Shown here: piece by piece, positions 26,239-34,105 of the stretch | How positions within the stretch are numbered: the stretch's first letter is position 1 | How the letters are laid out: each line of letters opens with the position of its first letter | Assembly: GCA_023663345.1 (NCBI GenBank) | Contig: JAMPHR010000002.1 | Coordinates: 249,331 to 313,330 of the forward strand | Length of the DNA stretch: 64,000 nucleotides | Source of the DNA: Paenibacillus sp. | GTDB lineage: Bacteria > Bacteroidota > Bacteroidia > Bacteroidales > Muribaculaceae | Direction of reading: 5' to 3' | Made by a program: the position numbers and the translations under genes | Notes under the pieces: generated by a model | Told to the model about the DNA's origin: nothing | Seen by the model: only the letters and a program-made list of their open reading frames with translations | Database searches by the model: none

Positions 26239-28119
26239 GTGAAATTCTCATTTGATGTGATAGTTGTCGGTGCGGGTCACGCCGGATGTGAGGCTGCACA
26301 TGCCGCCGCCACTCTCGGAGCGCAGACTCTGCTGATCACTATCGATATGAATAAGATTGCCCAGATGAGCTGTAATCCGGCTGTCGGCGGGATTGCCAAG
26401 GGGCAGATCGTGCGCGAGATCGATGCTTTGGGCGGAATGATGGGTGTGATCACCGATCGTTCGGCCATACAGTTCCGTATGCTCAACCGCTCGAAAGGAC
26501 CGGCCATGTGGAGCCCGCGTGCGCAGAGCGACCGCATGGAGTTTTCACGCCTGTGGCGCGAGACTCTTGAGCGGACCCCAAATCTGAATATGTGGCAGGA
26601 TTCCGTGCGCGAGCTCGTGATCGAGGATGGTGAGGTCAAGGGTGTCGTTACGGCACTCGGCGTCACTTTCACCGCCCGGGCCGTAGTGCTCACAGCCGGT
26701 ACTTTCCTCAATGGACTTATGCACATAGGGCCCGTACAGATCGAGGGTGGGCGAGTGGCCGAACCGTCGGCCTACGGCATAACCGAACAGTTGAAATCGC
26801 TCGGCATTTCCACCGACCGCATGAAGACCGGCACCCCGGTGCGTATCGACGGCCGTTCGGTCGACTGGTCCAAAACCATACTCCAGGAGGGGGATGATGA
26901 TTTCCATAAATTCTCCTATCTGCCCGATGTGGAGCGTGTGCTCGAGCAACGTCCATGCCACACGGTTTACACCAACACGGAGACCCACGAGATACTGCGC
27001 CGAGGCCTTCCGGATTCACCGCTTTACAATGGCCAGATCCGTAGCATCGGCCCCCGTTATTGCCCCAGTATCGAGACCAAGATTGTGACGTTTGCCGACA
27101 AGAATGAGCATCAGCTATTCCTCGAACCCGAGGGGGAAAACACCACCGAATATTATCTCAACGGCTTCTCTTCGTCGCTCCCGATCAATATACAGATCGA
27201 GGCTCTCGAGACCATTCCGGCTCTGCGCGATGTTATGCTTTTCCGTCCCGGCTATGCGATAGAGTATGACTTTTTCGACCCGACCCAGTTGCATCACTCA
27301 CTCGAATCAAAGGTGCTCGGGGGACTCTTCATGGCCGGTCAGGTCAACGGCACCACGGGTTATGAGGAGGCGGCCGGTCAGGGTCTCATTGCCGGAATAA
27401 ATGCCGCTTTGAAGATACGTGGTGGCGAGCCTTTCACCCTTGCCCGCGATGAGGCTTATATAGGAGTGCTGATCGATGACCTGGTGACAAAAGGGGTCGA
27501 TGAGCCTTACCGCATGTTCACCTCGCGAGCCGAGTACCGCATACTTTTGCGTCAGGATGATGCAGACATGAGGCTCACTCCGCGCGGTCATTCCATAGGT
27601 CTGGCCGATGATGCTCGCTATGCGGCCATGGTGTCGAAGCGTGAACAGCGCGACGCTCTCATTTCGTTCTGCCGGGAGTTTTCGGTGAAGTCGGCCATCC
27701 TGAATCCGTGGCTCGAGAGTGTAGGGGAGCAACCGCTCAAGCAGGGTGTGAAGCTCGAGGAGCTTGTGCTCCGTCCCGGCTTGAATCTCGCAAAACTCTC
27801 TGGAGCCATCGAACCGCTCGCCCGGTTTATCGAGGAGAATATCGAGCCTGCGCGTCGCGACGAGATCGTGGAGGCTGCCGAAATCCTCATGAAATATCAA
27901 GGCTACATAAAGCGCGAACAGCTCAACGCCGAAAAGCTTCACCGCCTCGAAAATCTTCGTCTCCGTGGCAAGATCGACTATGCTTCGGTGAAGGCTCTTT
28001 CCACCGAGGCACGTCAAAAACTGATGCGCATCGACCCGGAGAATGTGGCCCAGGCTTCGCGCATCCCCGGCGTTTCTCCTGCCGATGTCAATATCCTCCT
28101 CCTGCTATTAGGACGGTGA
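26239..28119 (+). CDS. mnmG: tRNA uridine-5-carboxymethylaminomethyl modification enzyme MnmG
   Basis: FAD-dependent partner of MnmE that modifies the wobble uridine of several tRNAs. The product of 626 residues begins VKFSFDVIVVGAGHAGCEAA with a GTG start at 26239; the dinucleotide-binding GAGHAG is in place. An in-frame ATG at 26098 would add 47 residues that read out of frame through the ybeY end and look non-native, so it is rejected. Other hallmarks are CNPAVGGIAKG, GTFLNGLMHIG and EYRILLRQDDADMRLT. In many bacteria this gene (gidA) lies close to the origin, which fits the parS-like site 7 bases downstream. Confidence 0.95.
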   Translation: MKFSFDVIVVGAGHAGCEAAHAAATLGAQTLLITIDMNKIAQMSCNPAVGGIAKGQIVREIDALGGMMGVITDRSAIQFRMLNRSKGPAMWSPRAQSDRMEFSRLWRETLERTPNLNMWQDSVRELVIEDGEVKGVVTALGVTFTARAVVLTAGTFLNGLMHIGPVQIEGGRVAEPSAYGITEQLKSLGISTDRMKTGTPVRIDGRSVDWSKTILQEGDDDFHKFSYLPDVERVLEQRPCHTVYTNTETHEILRRGLPDSPLYNGQIRSIGPRYCPSIETKIVTFADKNEHQLFLEPEGENTTEYYLNGFSSSLPINIQIEALETIPALRDVMLFRPGYAIEYDFFDPTQLHHSLESKVLGGLFMAGQVNGTTGYEEAAGQGLIAGINAALKIRGGEPFTLARDEAYIGVLIDDLVTKGVDEPYRMFTSRAEYRILLRQDDADMRLTPRGHSIGLADDARYAAMVSKREQRDALISFCREFSVKSAILNPWLESVGEQPLKQGVKLEELVLRPGLNLAKLSGAIEPLARFIEENIEPARRDEIVEAAEILMKYQGYIKREQLNAEKLHRLENLRLRGKIDYASVKALSTEARQKLMRIDPENVAQASRIPGVSPADVNILLLLLGR

Positions 28120-28125
28120 AAAATG

Positions 28126-28143
28126 TTGTTCCACGTGGAACAA
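28126..28143. other. parS-like centromere site
   Basis: TTGTTCCACGTGGAACAA is a perfect 18-bp palindrome. Its central 16 bases match the ParB-binding consensus TGTTNCACGTGAAACA except for one base, and the change keeps the dyad symmetry. It lies in the 76-bp gap between mnmG and apt. Confidence 0.7.
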
Positions 28144-28195
28144 TTCGGACTTTTTCGCGTAGAAATAAACAGTTTAATTCATAATATACACCTAC

Positions 28196-28714
28196 ATGGA
28201 ATACTTAAAATCTCACATCCGTGACGTATTCGATTTCCCTCAGAAGGGAGTCGTGTTCAAGGATCTCACCACTCTTTTCAAGGATCCCCGAGGATTGCAC
28301 ATCATCGGATGGGACCTCTCTCAACTTTACCGCGACAAAGGTGTTACTAAGGTTGTAGGTATCGAGTCGCGAGGCTTCATCGGAGGCTCGATTCTTGCCT
28401 TTGAACTCGGTGCCGGATTCGTGCCCGTGCGCAAGCCCGGCAAGCTTCCTGCTGACACCATCCAGGCTTCCTACGACAAGGAGTATGGCAAGGACATCAT
28501 CGAGATTCACCGCGACGCTATCACCCCCGATGATATCGTGGTTCTGCACGACGATGTGCTCGCTACCGGTGGCACTATGGCAGCCGCCTACAATCTGGTG
28601 AAGCAGATGAACCCCAAGAAAATTTACATCAACTTCATCATCGAGCTGTCCTCGCTCAACGGTCGCGCCAACCTCCCCGCCGACGCTGAGGTCTCAGCAT
28701 TGATTACATATTGA
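28196..28714 (+). CDS. apt: Adenine phosphoribosyltransferase
   Basis: Purine salvage enzyme converting adenine and PRPP to AMP in the cytoplasm. The PRPP-binding motif VVLHDDVLATGGT is at residues 115-127. The family start IRDVFDFPQKGVVFKDLTTL (8-27) and ESRGFIGG (57-64) are present. The 172-residue length is normal. Its promoter is not obvious; the upstream gap holds the parS-like palindrome. It is followed by a spacer full of AGTATAGAG words and then uvrC. Confidence 0.94.
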   Translation: MEYLKSHIRDVFDFPQKGVVFKDLTTLFKDPRGLHIIGWDLSQLYRDKGVTKVVGIESRGFIGGSILAFELGAGFVPVRKPGKLPADTIQASYDKEYGKDIIEIHRDAITPDDIVVLHDDVLATGGTMAAAYNLVKQMNPKKIYINFIIELSSLNGRANLPADAEVSALITY

Positions 28715-28928
28715 AGTATAGAGGGGCCTTAAAGTATAGAGTGATTTTAAAGTATAGAGGAAAAAGTATAGAGTATAGAGGGGGATAAAACCTAAGGATA
28801 AAAGAGGCTTCTATAAGCCCTTGAAAAACTCTAAACTCTCTACGCCCATCCTCCCTCTATACTTTCCCCTCTATACTAAAATCCCTCTCTATACTTTCTC
28901 CTCTATACTTCATCCCCCCTCTATACTT
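28715..28928. repeat. Array of AGTATAGAG words in both orientations
   Basis: Between apt and uvrC the word AGTATAGAG occurs five times in the left part (first at 28715), and its complement CTCTATACT five times in the right part (last ending at 28927). The halves can pair into a long imperfect stem. Three more CTCTATACT copies lie at 14136-14165 and three at 53612-53642, also in spacers. Confidence 0.75.
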
Positions 28929-28936
28929 AAAAAAAA

Positions 28937-30745
28937 ATGCCCAAGCACCGCAAGTCAGCCGCCCTTGAGGAGAAGATCTCCATTCTTCCCGACACCCCCG
29001 GAGTCTATATGTACTACGACTCGGAGGGGACGGTGATCTATGTGGGTAAGGCAAAGAACCTGAAACGGCGCGTCAGCTCCTACTTCAACCGCACCCACGA
29101 TTCGCTCCGCACCAATCTGCTCGTGCGGGCTATCGTCGACATGTCCTACATAGTGGTGCCTACCGAGCAGGACGCTCTCAACCTTGAGGCCTCCATGATC
29201 AAGGAGCATCAGCCACGCTACAATGTGTTGCTAAAGGATGATAAATCCTACCCCTGGATCGTGGTTACGAATGAGCCTTATCCGCGGGTTTTCATGACGC
29301 GCCAGCGCATCAAGGACGGATCGAAATACTACGGTCCTTATACCGATGCCGGGTCGGCCCGGGCCACGCTCGACCTCGTGCGCCGTCTCTACCAGATACG
29401 CTCCTGCCGTCATCTAATCACCTCCGATTATATCAAGGCAGGCAAGGGCAGACTGTGTCTCGACTACCATCTCAAGCGGTGTCGCGGATGTTGCACGGGG
29501 CTGATTTCCGAGGAGGCCTACAGTGCCGACATCGATAGGGTGAGGGCCATACTCCGGGGCGATATTTCCGAACTCCTCAACTATCTGAAAGGGGAGATGG
29601 AGAAGCTCGCCATGGAGCTACGCTTTGAGGAGGCCCAGGAGCTGAAGGAGCAATATGACCTCATAAAGCGCTACCAGGCCAAGAGTGTCATAGTGTCGCA
29701 GACGGTCGAGGATGTCGACGTGTTTGGAGTCCATGACGAGGACGATGAAGTGTATATAAACTATATGCACATACGCCACGGTGCGGTGGTGAAATCGGTG
29801 ACTCTCGACTACCGCCGTCGCCTCGATGAGACGGTGCCCCAGTTGTTGTCCTACGCCATGGCCGAGATCTCCGAGACCCTCGGCGTGAAGTACGATGAAG
29901 TGGTGGTGGCCCAGGAGCCCGACTGCGAGATGCCCGATGTGAAATTCATCGTGCCCAAGCGTGGCGACAAGGCCAAGCTTCTTGAGGTGTCAGAGAAGAA
30001 TGCCCGACAGCATCGGGTGGACAAAATCAAGACCATCGAGAAGCGCGATCCGTCGGCGAGGACCGACAGGATACTCGAGCGTATGCGCTCCGATTTCCGG
30101 CTTTCCGAACTGCCGCGCCACGTGGAATGTTTCGATAATTCCAATATCCAGGGCACTAATCCCGTCGCCTCGTGCGTGGTGTTCAAGGACGCGAAACCAT
30201 CCAAAAAGGACTACCGTCATTTCAACATCAAGACCGTCGAGGGACCCGATGATTTCGCCTCGATGAAGGAGGTGCTCACCCGGCGCTACACCCGCCTGGT
30301 CAACGAGGGGCAACCGCTCCCACAGCTCATAGTGGTCGACGGTGGCAAGGGTCAGCTTTCGGCCGCCGTGGAGGCTCTTGACGATATGGGTCTGCGTGGC
30401 ACTATCGCTGTCGTTGGCATCGCGAAACGGCTTGAGGAAATCTACTTCCCGGGCGACAGCATCCCCCTCTATATCGACAAAAACAGCGAGAGCCTGAAGG
30501 TGGTCCAGCAGCTGCGCGACGAGGCCCACCGCTTCGGTATAACCCATCACCGCAACCGCCGAAGCAAGGGGCAGGCGGTATCCGAGCTCGACAGCATAAA
30601 GGGGATAGGCGAGAAGACCCGCACCGCGCTACTCTCGCATTTCAAGAGTGTGAAGCGTCTGCGCGAAGCCGACCTCGACACCATTGCCGAAGTGATCGGG
30701 CCGGCCAAGGCTTCGATTGTCTACGGTGCCTTGCATGACAACTAA
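28937..30745 (+). CDS. uvrC: Excinuclease ABC subunit C
   Basis: Dual-incision nuclease of nucleotide excision repair. The N-terminal GIY-YIG domain is seen as PGVYMYYDSEGTVIYVGKAKNL (about residues 21-42). A UVR motif for UvrB contact lies near 205-240 (EMEKLAMELRFEEAQELKEQYD). The RNase H-like incision domain includes ECFDNSNIQGTNPVAS and VVDGGKGQLSAA. Helix-hairpin-helix DNA-binding repeats close the protein (LDSIKGIGEKTRTALLSHF). The length of 602 is normal. No uvrB is in the window; a UvrA-like gene lies 0.6 kb downstream on the opposite strand. Confidence 0.96.
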   Translation: MPKHRKSAALEEKISILPDTPGVYMYYDSEGTVIYVGKAKNLKRRVSSYFNRTHDSLRTNLLVRAIVDMSYIVVPTEQDALNLEASMIKEHQPRYNVLLKDDKSYPWIVVTNEPYPRVFMTRQRIKDGSKYYGPYTDAGSARATLDLVRRLYQIRSCRHLITSDYIKAGKGRLCLDYHLKRCRGCCTGLISEEAYSADIDRVRAILRGDISELLNYLKGEMEKLAMELRFEEAQELKEQYDLIKRYQAKSVIVSQTVEDVDVFGVHDEDDEVYINYMHIRHGAVVKSVTLDYRRRLDETVPQLLSYAMAEISETLGVKYDEVVVAQEPDCEMPDVKFIVPKRGDKAKLLEVSEKNARQHRVDKIKTIEKRDPSARTDRILERMRSDFRLSELPRHVECFDNSNIQGTNPVASCVVFKDAKPSKKDYRHFNIKTVEGPDDFASMKEVLTRRYTRLVNEGQPLPQLIVVDGGKGQLSAAVEALDDMGLRGTIAVVGIAKRLEEIYFPGDSIPLYIDKNSESLKVVQQLRDEAHRFGITHHRNRRSKGQAVSELDSIKGIGEKTRTALLSHFKSVKRLREADLDTIAEVIGPAKASIVYGALHDN

Positions 30746-30849
30746 GGAATATTTACGGCAACTAAGTAATTAGTGCATGGTGATGGCTTTGCGGAAATTT
30801 CCGGGAAGCCGTGCGACATTATCGCACCTTTTCGACCGGCCGACGGCAT

Positions 30850-30857
30850 TATATTTG
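30850..30857 (+). promoter_or_regulatory. -7 element of the holin-like gene
   Basis: TATATTTG matches TAnnTTTG, with its end 41 bases before the chosen ATG at 30899. The -33 region has only TTTT. Confidence 0.4.
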
Positions 30858-30898
30858 CGGAAAAATTGTATTCATTTCTCGCTCTATTTTTCCGCATC

Positions 30899-31300
30899 AT
30901 GAACCATCATTTCCTGTCATCATTGCTGGTACTCCTCTCGGTCGAATACCTCGGAGTCCTGCTTGCCGTGCTTGCCGATCTTGTCAGTGGCCTGCGTCGC
31001 GCCCGGCGTGAAAATCGCCCCTGCTCATCGCGTGGATTGCGTCGCACGGTGGCCAAACTTTCCTCCTACTATCTCGCCCTGTTCTGCCTCTCGGTGGTCG
31101 ACGCGATGATCATTACGGCCATAATCACTCTCGATGAATTGGGCCGGACATCGCTCCCTCCTTATCCCTATCTTTCCACTCTCGGTGCCATCTCGCTCGC
31201 GCTTATCGAGGTCCGGAGTATTGCCGAAAATTCCCCTCACCGCACCGATATTTTCAATGCCCTTAAACTCCTCTCGGAACTGTTCCGGATGAAGAGATAA
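30899..31300 (+). CDS. Holin-like small membrane protein
   Basis: A 133-residue protein starting MNHHFLSSLLVLLSVEYLG. Three hydrophobic helices are visible (about 5-28, 60-85, 95-115). The segment LLAVLADLVSGLRRARRENRP, a helix ending in D.VSG.RRA followed by a basic loop, is typical of the phage holin family common in Bacteroidota. An in-frame ATG at 30773 would add 42 residues lying upstream of the -7 box, so the later start is preferred. No endolysin or amidase is adjacent, so a lysis role is unproved; it may be a domesticated or housekeeping membrane protein. Confidence 0.6.
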   Translation: MNHHFLSSLLVLLSVEYLGVLLAVLADLVSGLRRARRENRPCSSRGLRRTVAKLSSYYLALFCLSVVDAMIITAIITLDELGRTSLPPYPYLSTLGAISLALIEVRSIAENSPHRTDIFNALKLLSELFRMKR

Positions 31301-31302
31301 TG

Positions 31303-31342
31303 CAATGTCGCGACCCGGCTTTTCCGCCAGGTCGCGACATTG
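31303..31342. terminator. Convergent hairpin terminator
   Basis: CAATGTCGCGACC (31303-31315) and GGTCGCGACATTG (31330-31342) form a perfect 13-bp GC-rich stem between the convergent holin-like and UvrA2 genes. Confidence 0.75.
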
Positions 31343-31365
31343 TATGTTTATATGTTCTCTTTATC

Positions 31366-33861
31366 TTATTTCAAAAATCGTCCCGTCACGCTGTCGGGAT
31401 TGGCGGCGATATCGGCAGGTGTGCCTGTGGTGACAATACGGCCTCCTGACGCGCCTCCGCCGGGTCCCATGTCGATTATATAGTCAGCGTTCCTGATCAC
31501 GTCCATATCGTGCTCTATTACGATCACTGTGGCACCGGCCTTCAGCAGATGGTCGAACACCTCCAGAAGTTTTCTCACATCGAGGGGGTGAAGGCCTATG
31601 GTGGGTTCGTCGAACACGAACACCGAGTCAGATTGCTGACGTCCCATTTCCGAAGCGAGTTTCAGTCTCTGCGCCTCACCTCCCGACAGGCTGGGGGTGG
31701 CCTCTCCGAGCGTGAGGTAGCCGAGGCCGAGATCCCTGAGGGTGGCTATGCGCGATGACACCGTGCGGAAGTCGCGGCACATATTTATGGCCTCGGATAT
31801 GTCGGCCTCCATCGCCTGAGGGAGCGAGAATGTACTGCCATCCTTGCACCGGCACTGCACCAGCGAGGCGTCGCGCGAGTATCTCGATCCGTGACATTCG
31901 GGACACGGTATATCCACGTCGGGGAGAAACTGTACATCGAGGCTCACCATGCCTGTGCCGTCACACACCGGGCATCTCAGCCGTCCCGTGTTGTAGGAGA
32001 AATCTCCCGCCTTGTATCCGCGAGCTTTCGCATCGTCGGTGCGGGCGAATATCTTCCTCAGCTCATCGTGGATGTTGGCATACGTAGCCACTGTGGAGCG
32101 CACGTTGGCTCCGATAGGGGTGGAGTCGATCAGCTTGACATGCTCTATGCCCGGAGCCGATATTTCTTTCACGTGGGCGGGTGGGGTAGTGCCGTTGGTG
32201 AGGGCTTCAAGGGCAGGTACGAGGCTCTCCAGAATCAGCGTGGTTTTTCCCGAGCCCGACACTCCGGTCACCACCGTGAGGCGCCCTTTGGGGATGTCGG
32301 TCTCGAGCGGTTTCACTGTATGGATCGGAGCGGTCGACAGGTGGATTTTCCCGAGGGCAAACATCTCGTCGTCGCTTACGGCGGGTATGATTCTCTCCCC
32401 GTTTTCGCCGGCCAGGAAGGGGCCGATTAGCGATCTTTTATTCTTCTCGATGGAGGCGACAGTTCCTTGTGCTATCACCTCTCCGCCGTCGGCACCGGCT
32501 CCTGGTCCCATCTCCACTATCCAGTCGGAATGGCCGAGTATCTGTGCGTCGTGGTCCACGAGTATCACTGAATTTCCGTCGGCGATCAGGTCGTCCATCA
32601 CGCCGGTGAGTCCGGCTATGTTGGCGGGGTGAAGTCCTATCGAAGGCTCGTCGAGTACATACAGTACCCCGGTCGTGCGGTTCCTCACCACCCGGGCCAA
32701 CTGCATACGCTGGCGTTCTCCGGTCGATAGGGTCGAGGCCGCTCTGTCGAGGCTCAGGTATCCGAGCCCTAAATCCACGAGTCGCCTCGATGTCGAAAGG
32801 AACGAATCGCATATATTTTCCGCCATCTGGCGCATCGGTTCAGGCAACGACGCAGGCACTTTTTTCACCCAGTCGATGCACTGGTCGAGTGTCATCTCGC
32901 ACACCTTGTCGAGACCGATGCCCATGATCCTCGGTGCCCGTGCTTCCTCCGAGAGTCGTGTTCCATGACATGCCGGACACACATCGCTACGCAGGAATCG
33001 CTCCACTCTCTTCATCCCTTTTTCATCGGAGACTTTGGCCAGGGCGTTCTCCACGGTGTACACCGCGTTGTAGTATGTGAAGTCGAGTTCGGTCGCCTGG
33101 TTGGAGTTCTTGGGGCGGTATAATATGTGTTTCTTCTCGGCCGGGCCGTTGAACACAATATCCCTCTCGCGGGGTGTGAGCTGATTGAACGGCACGTCGG
33201 TGCGCACTCCCATCTCGCGGCACACATCGGTCATGAGCGACCACATGAGCGTGTTCCATGGAGCCACCGCGCCCTCGTCGATAGTCTTGCTTTCATCTGG
33301 CACAAGGGTGGAGCGGTCCACAGCCATCACCGTCCCTGTGCCTCCGCATTTCTTGCAGGCTCCGGTGCTGTTGAACGACAGATCCTCGGCTCCCGGCCCA
33401 TAGAAATGTATGTCGCAATTGTCGCACACCAGCTCTTTCTCGGCAGCCACGTCGAGTGATGGCTCATGATAATGCCCGCACTTGGGACAGCGGTGCGAGG
33501 CCAGTCTCGAGAACATCAGTCTGAGACTATTCAGCAGTTCCGTACCCGTCCCGAATGTGCTCCTGATCCCCGGCACTCCCGGGCGCTGGTGGAGGGCTAT
33601 GGAAGCCGGCACATACAGCACCTCGTCCACCTGGGCTTTCGGAGCCTGGGTCATCCTTCGGCGCGTGTAGGTCGACAGTGCCTCGAGATACCGTCTCGAT
33701 CCCTCGGCATAGAGCACTCCTAATGCCAGTGATGATTTTCCCGAGCCCGACACACCCGCTATCCCCACAATACGGTTGAGCGGGATGTCCACGTTCACAT
33801 CCTTCAGGTTGTGAACCCTGGCTCCTCTTATTTCTATATCCTTTGGTGCGTTGCTCTCCAT
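31366..33861 (-). CDS. UvrA paralogue, UvrA2 type
   Basis: A double-ABC ATPase of 831 residues, about 110 shorter than canonical UvrA (near 940). Both Walker A motifs are present (GVSGSGKSS and GVSGSGKTT), as are both signature regions (STGERQRMQLARV, SLSGGEAQRLKLA) and Walker B (YVLDEPSIGLHP, FVFDEPTIGLHP). CxxC zinc modules remain (CPKCG...CDNC, CPVCDG...CPECHG). The shortening fits class II UvrA (UvrA2), linked to resistance to DNA-binding drugs or a back-up repair role, with a reduced UvrB-interaction region. It is monocistronic, near uvrC but on the opposite strand. A main uvrA elsewhere in the genome is expected. Confidence 0.85.
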   Translation of the reverse strand: MESNAPKDIEIRGARVHNLKDVNVDIPLNRIVGIAGVSGSGKSSLALGVLYAEGSRRYLEALSTYTRRRMTQAPKAQVDEVLYVPASIALHQRPGVPGIRSTFGTGTELLNSLRLMFSRLASHRCPKCGHYHEPSLDVAAEKELVCDNCDIHFYGPGAEDLSFNSTGACKKCGGTGTVMAVDRSTLVPDESKTIDEGAVAPWNTLMWSLMTDVCREMGVRTDVPFNQLTPRERDIVFNGPAEKKHILYRPKNSNQATELDFTYYNAVYTVENALAKVSDEKGMKRVERFLRSDVCPACHGTRLSEEARAPRIMGIGLDKVCEMTLDQCIDWVKKVPASLPEPMRQMAENICDSFLSTSRRLVDLGLGYLSLDRAASTLSTGERQRMQLARVVRNRTTGVLYVLDEPSIGLHPANIAGLTGVMDDLIADGNSVILVDHDAQILGHSDWIVEMGPGAGADGGEVIAQGTVASIEKNKRSLIGPFLAGENGERIIPAVSDDEMFALGKIHLSTAPIHTVKPLETDIPKGRLTVVTGVSGSGKTTLILESLVPALEALTNGTTPPAHVKEISAPGIEHVKLIDSTPIGANVRSTVATYANIHDELRKIFARTDDAKARGYKAGDFSYNTGRLRCPVCDGTGMVSLDVQFLPDVDIPCPECHGSRYSRDASLVQCRCKDGSTFSLPQAMEADISEAINMCRDFRTVSSRIATLRDLGLGYLTLGEATPSLSGGEAQRLKLASEMGRQQSDSVFVFDEPTIGLHPLDVRKLLEVFDHLLKAGATVIVIEHDMDVIRNADYIIDMGPGGGASGGRIVTTGTPADIAANPDSVTGRFLK

Positions 33862-33905
33862 TATTGTATCTTGCTTTGCTTATTTCTGTCGCTGTTATCT
33901 GGTTG

Positions 33906-33913
33906 CAAAGATA
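33906..33913 (-). promoter_or_regulatory. -7 element of the UvrA2 gene
   Basis: TATCTTTG on the minus strand, 45 bases before the start codon, matches TAnnTTTG. No -33 TTTG is found at the expected distance. Confidence 0.45.
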
Positions 33914-34039
33914 AACAATACGGCTCTAAATTAAGTTGGTTACCGATATATAAAATTACAACTTAGTAGTTTACAGTTAATTGGTGATAGAGTAACGCCA
34001 CACGGAACCGCTCCGTGAGGCTTCTCGGATAAAATATAA

Positions 34040-34075
34040 CGGTCGTAAACCCGGATTTCTCCAAATTTACGACCG
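34040..34075 (-). terminator. Terminator hairpin of the SusCD operon
   Basis: CGGTCGTAAA (34040-34049) and TTTACGACCG (34066-34075) pair perfectly 30 bases after the last stop codon of the leftward SusC operon. Confidence 0.65.
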
Positions 34076-34105
34076 CTATTTAACATAATTAGGATGCTTC
34101 TTCAA

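Noticed and set aside
30115-30130. Second parS site inside uvrC
   Set aside because: Only the central CCACGTGGAA matches; the outer bases on both sides differ, and the position is within a conserved coding stretch.
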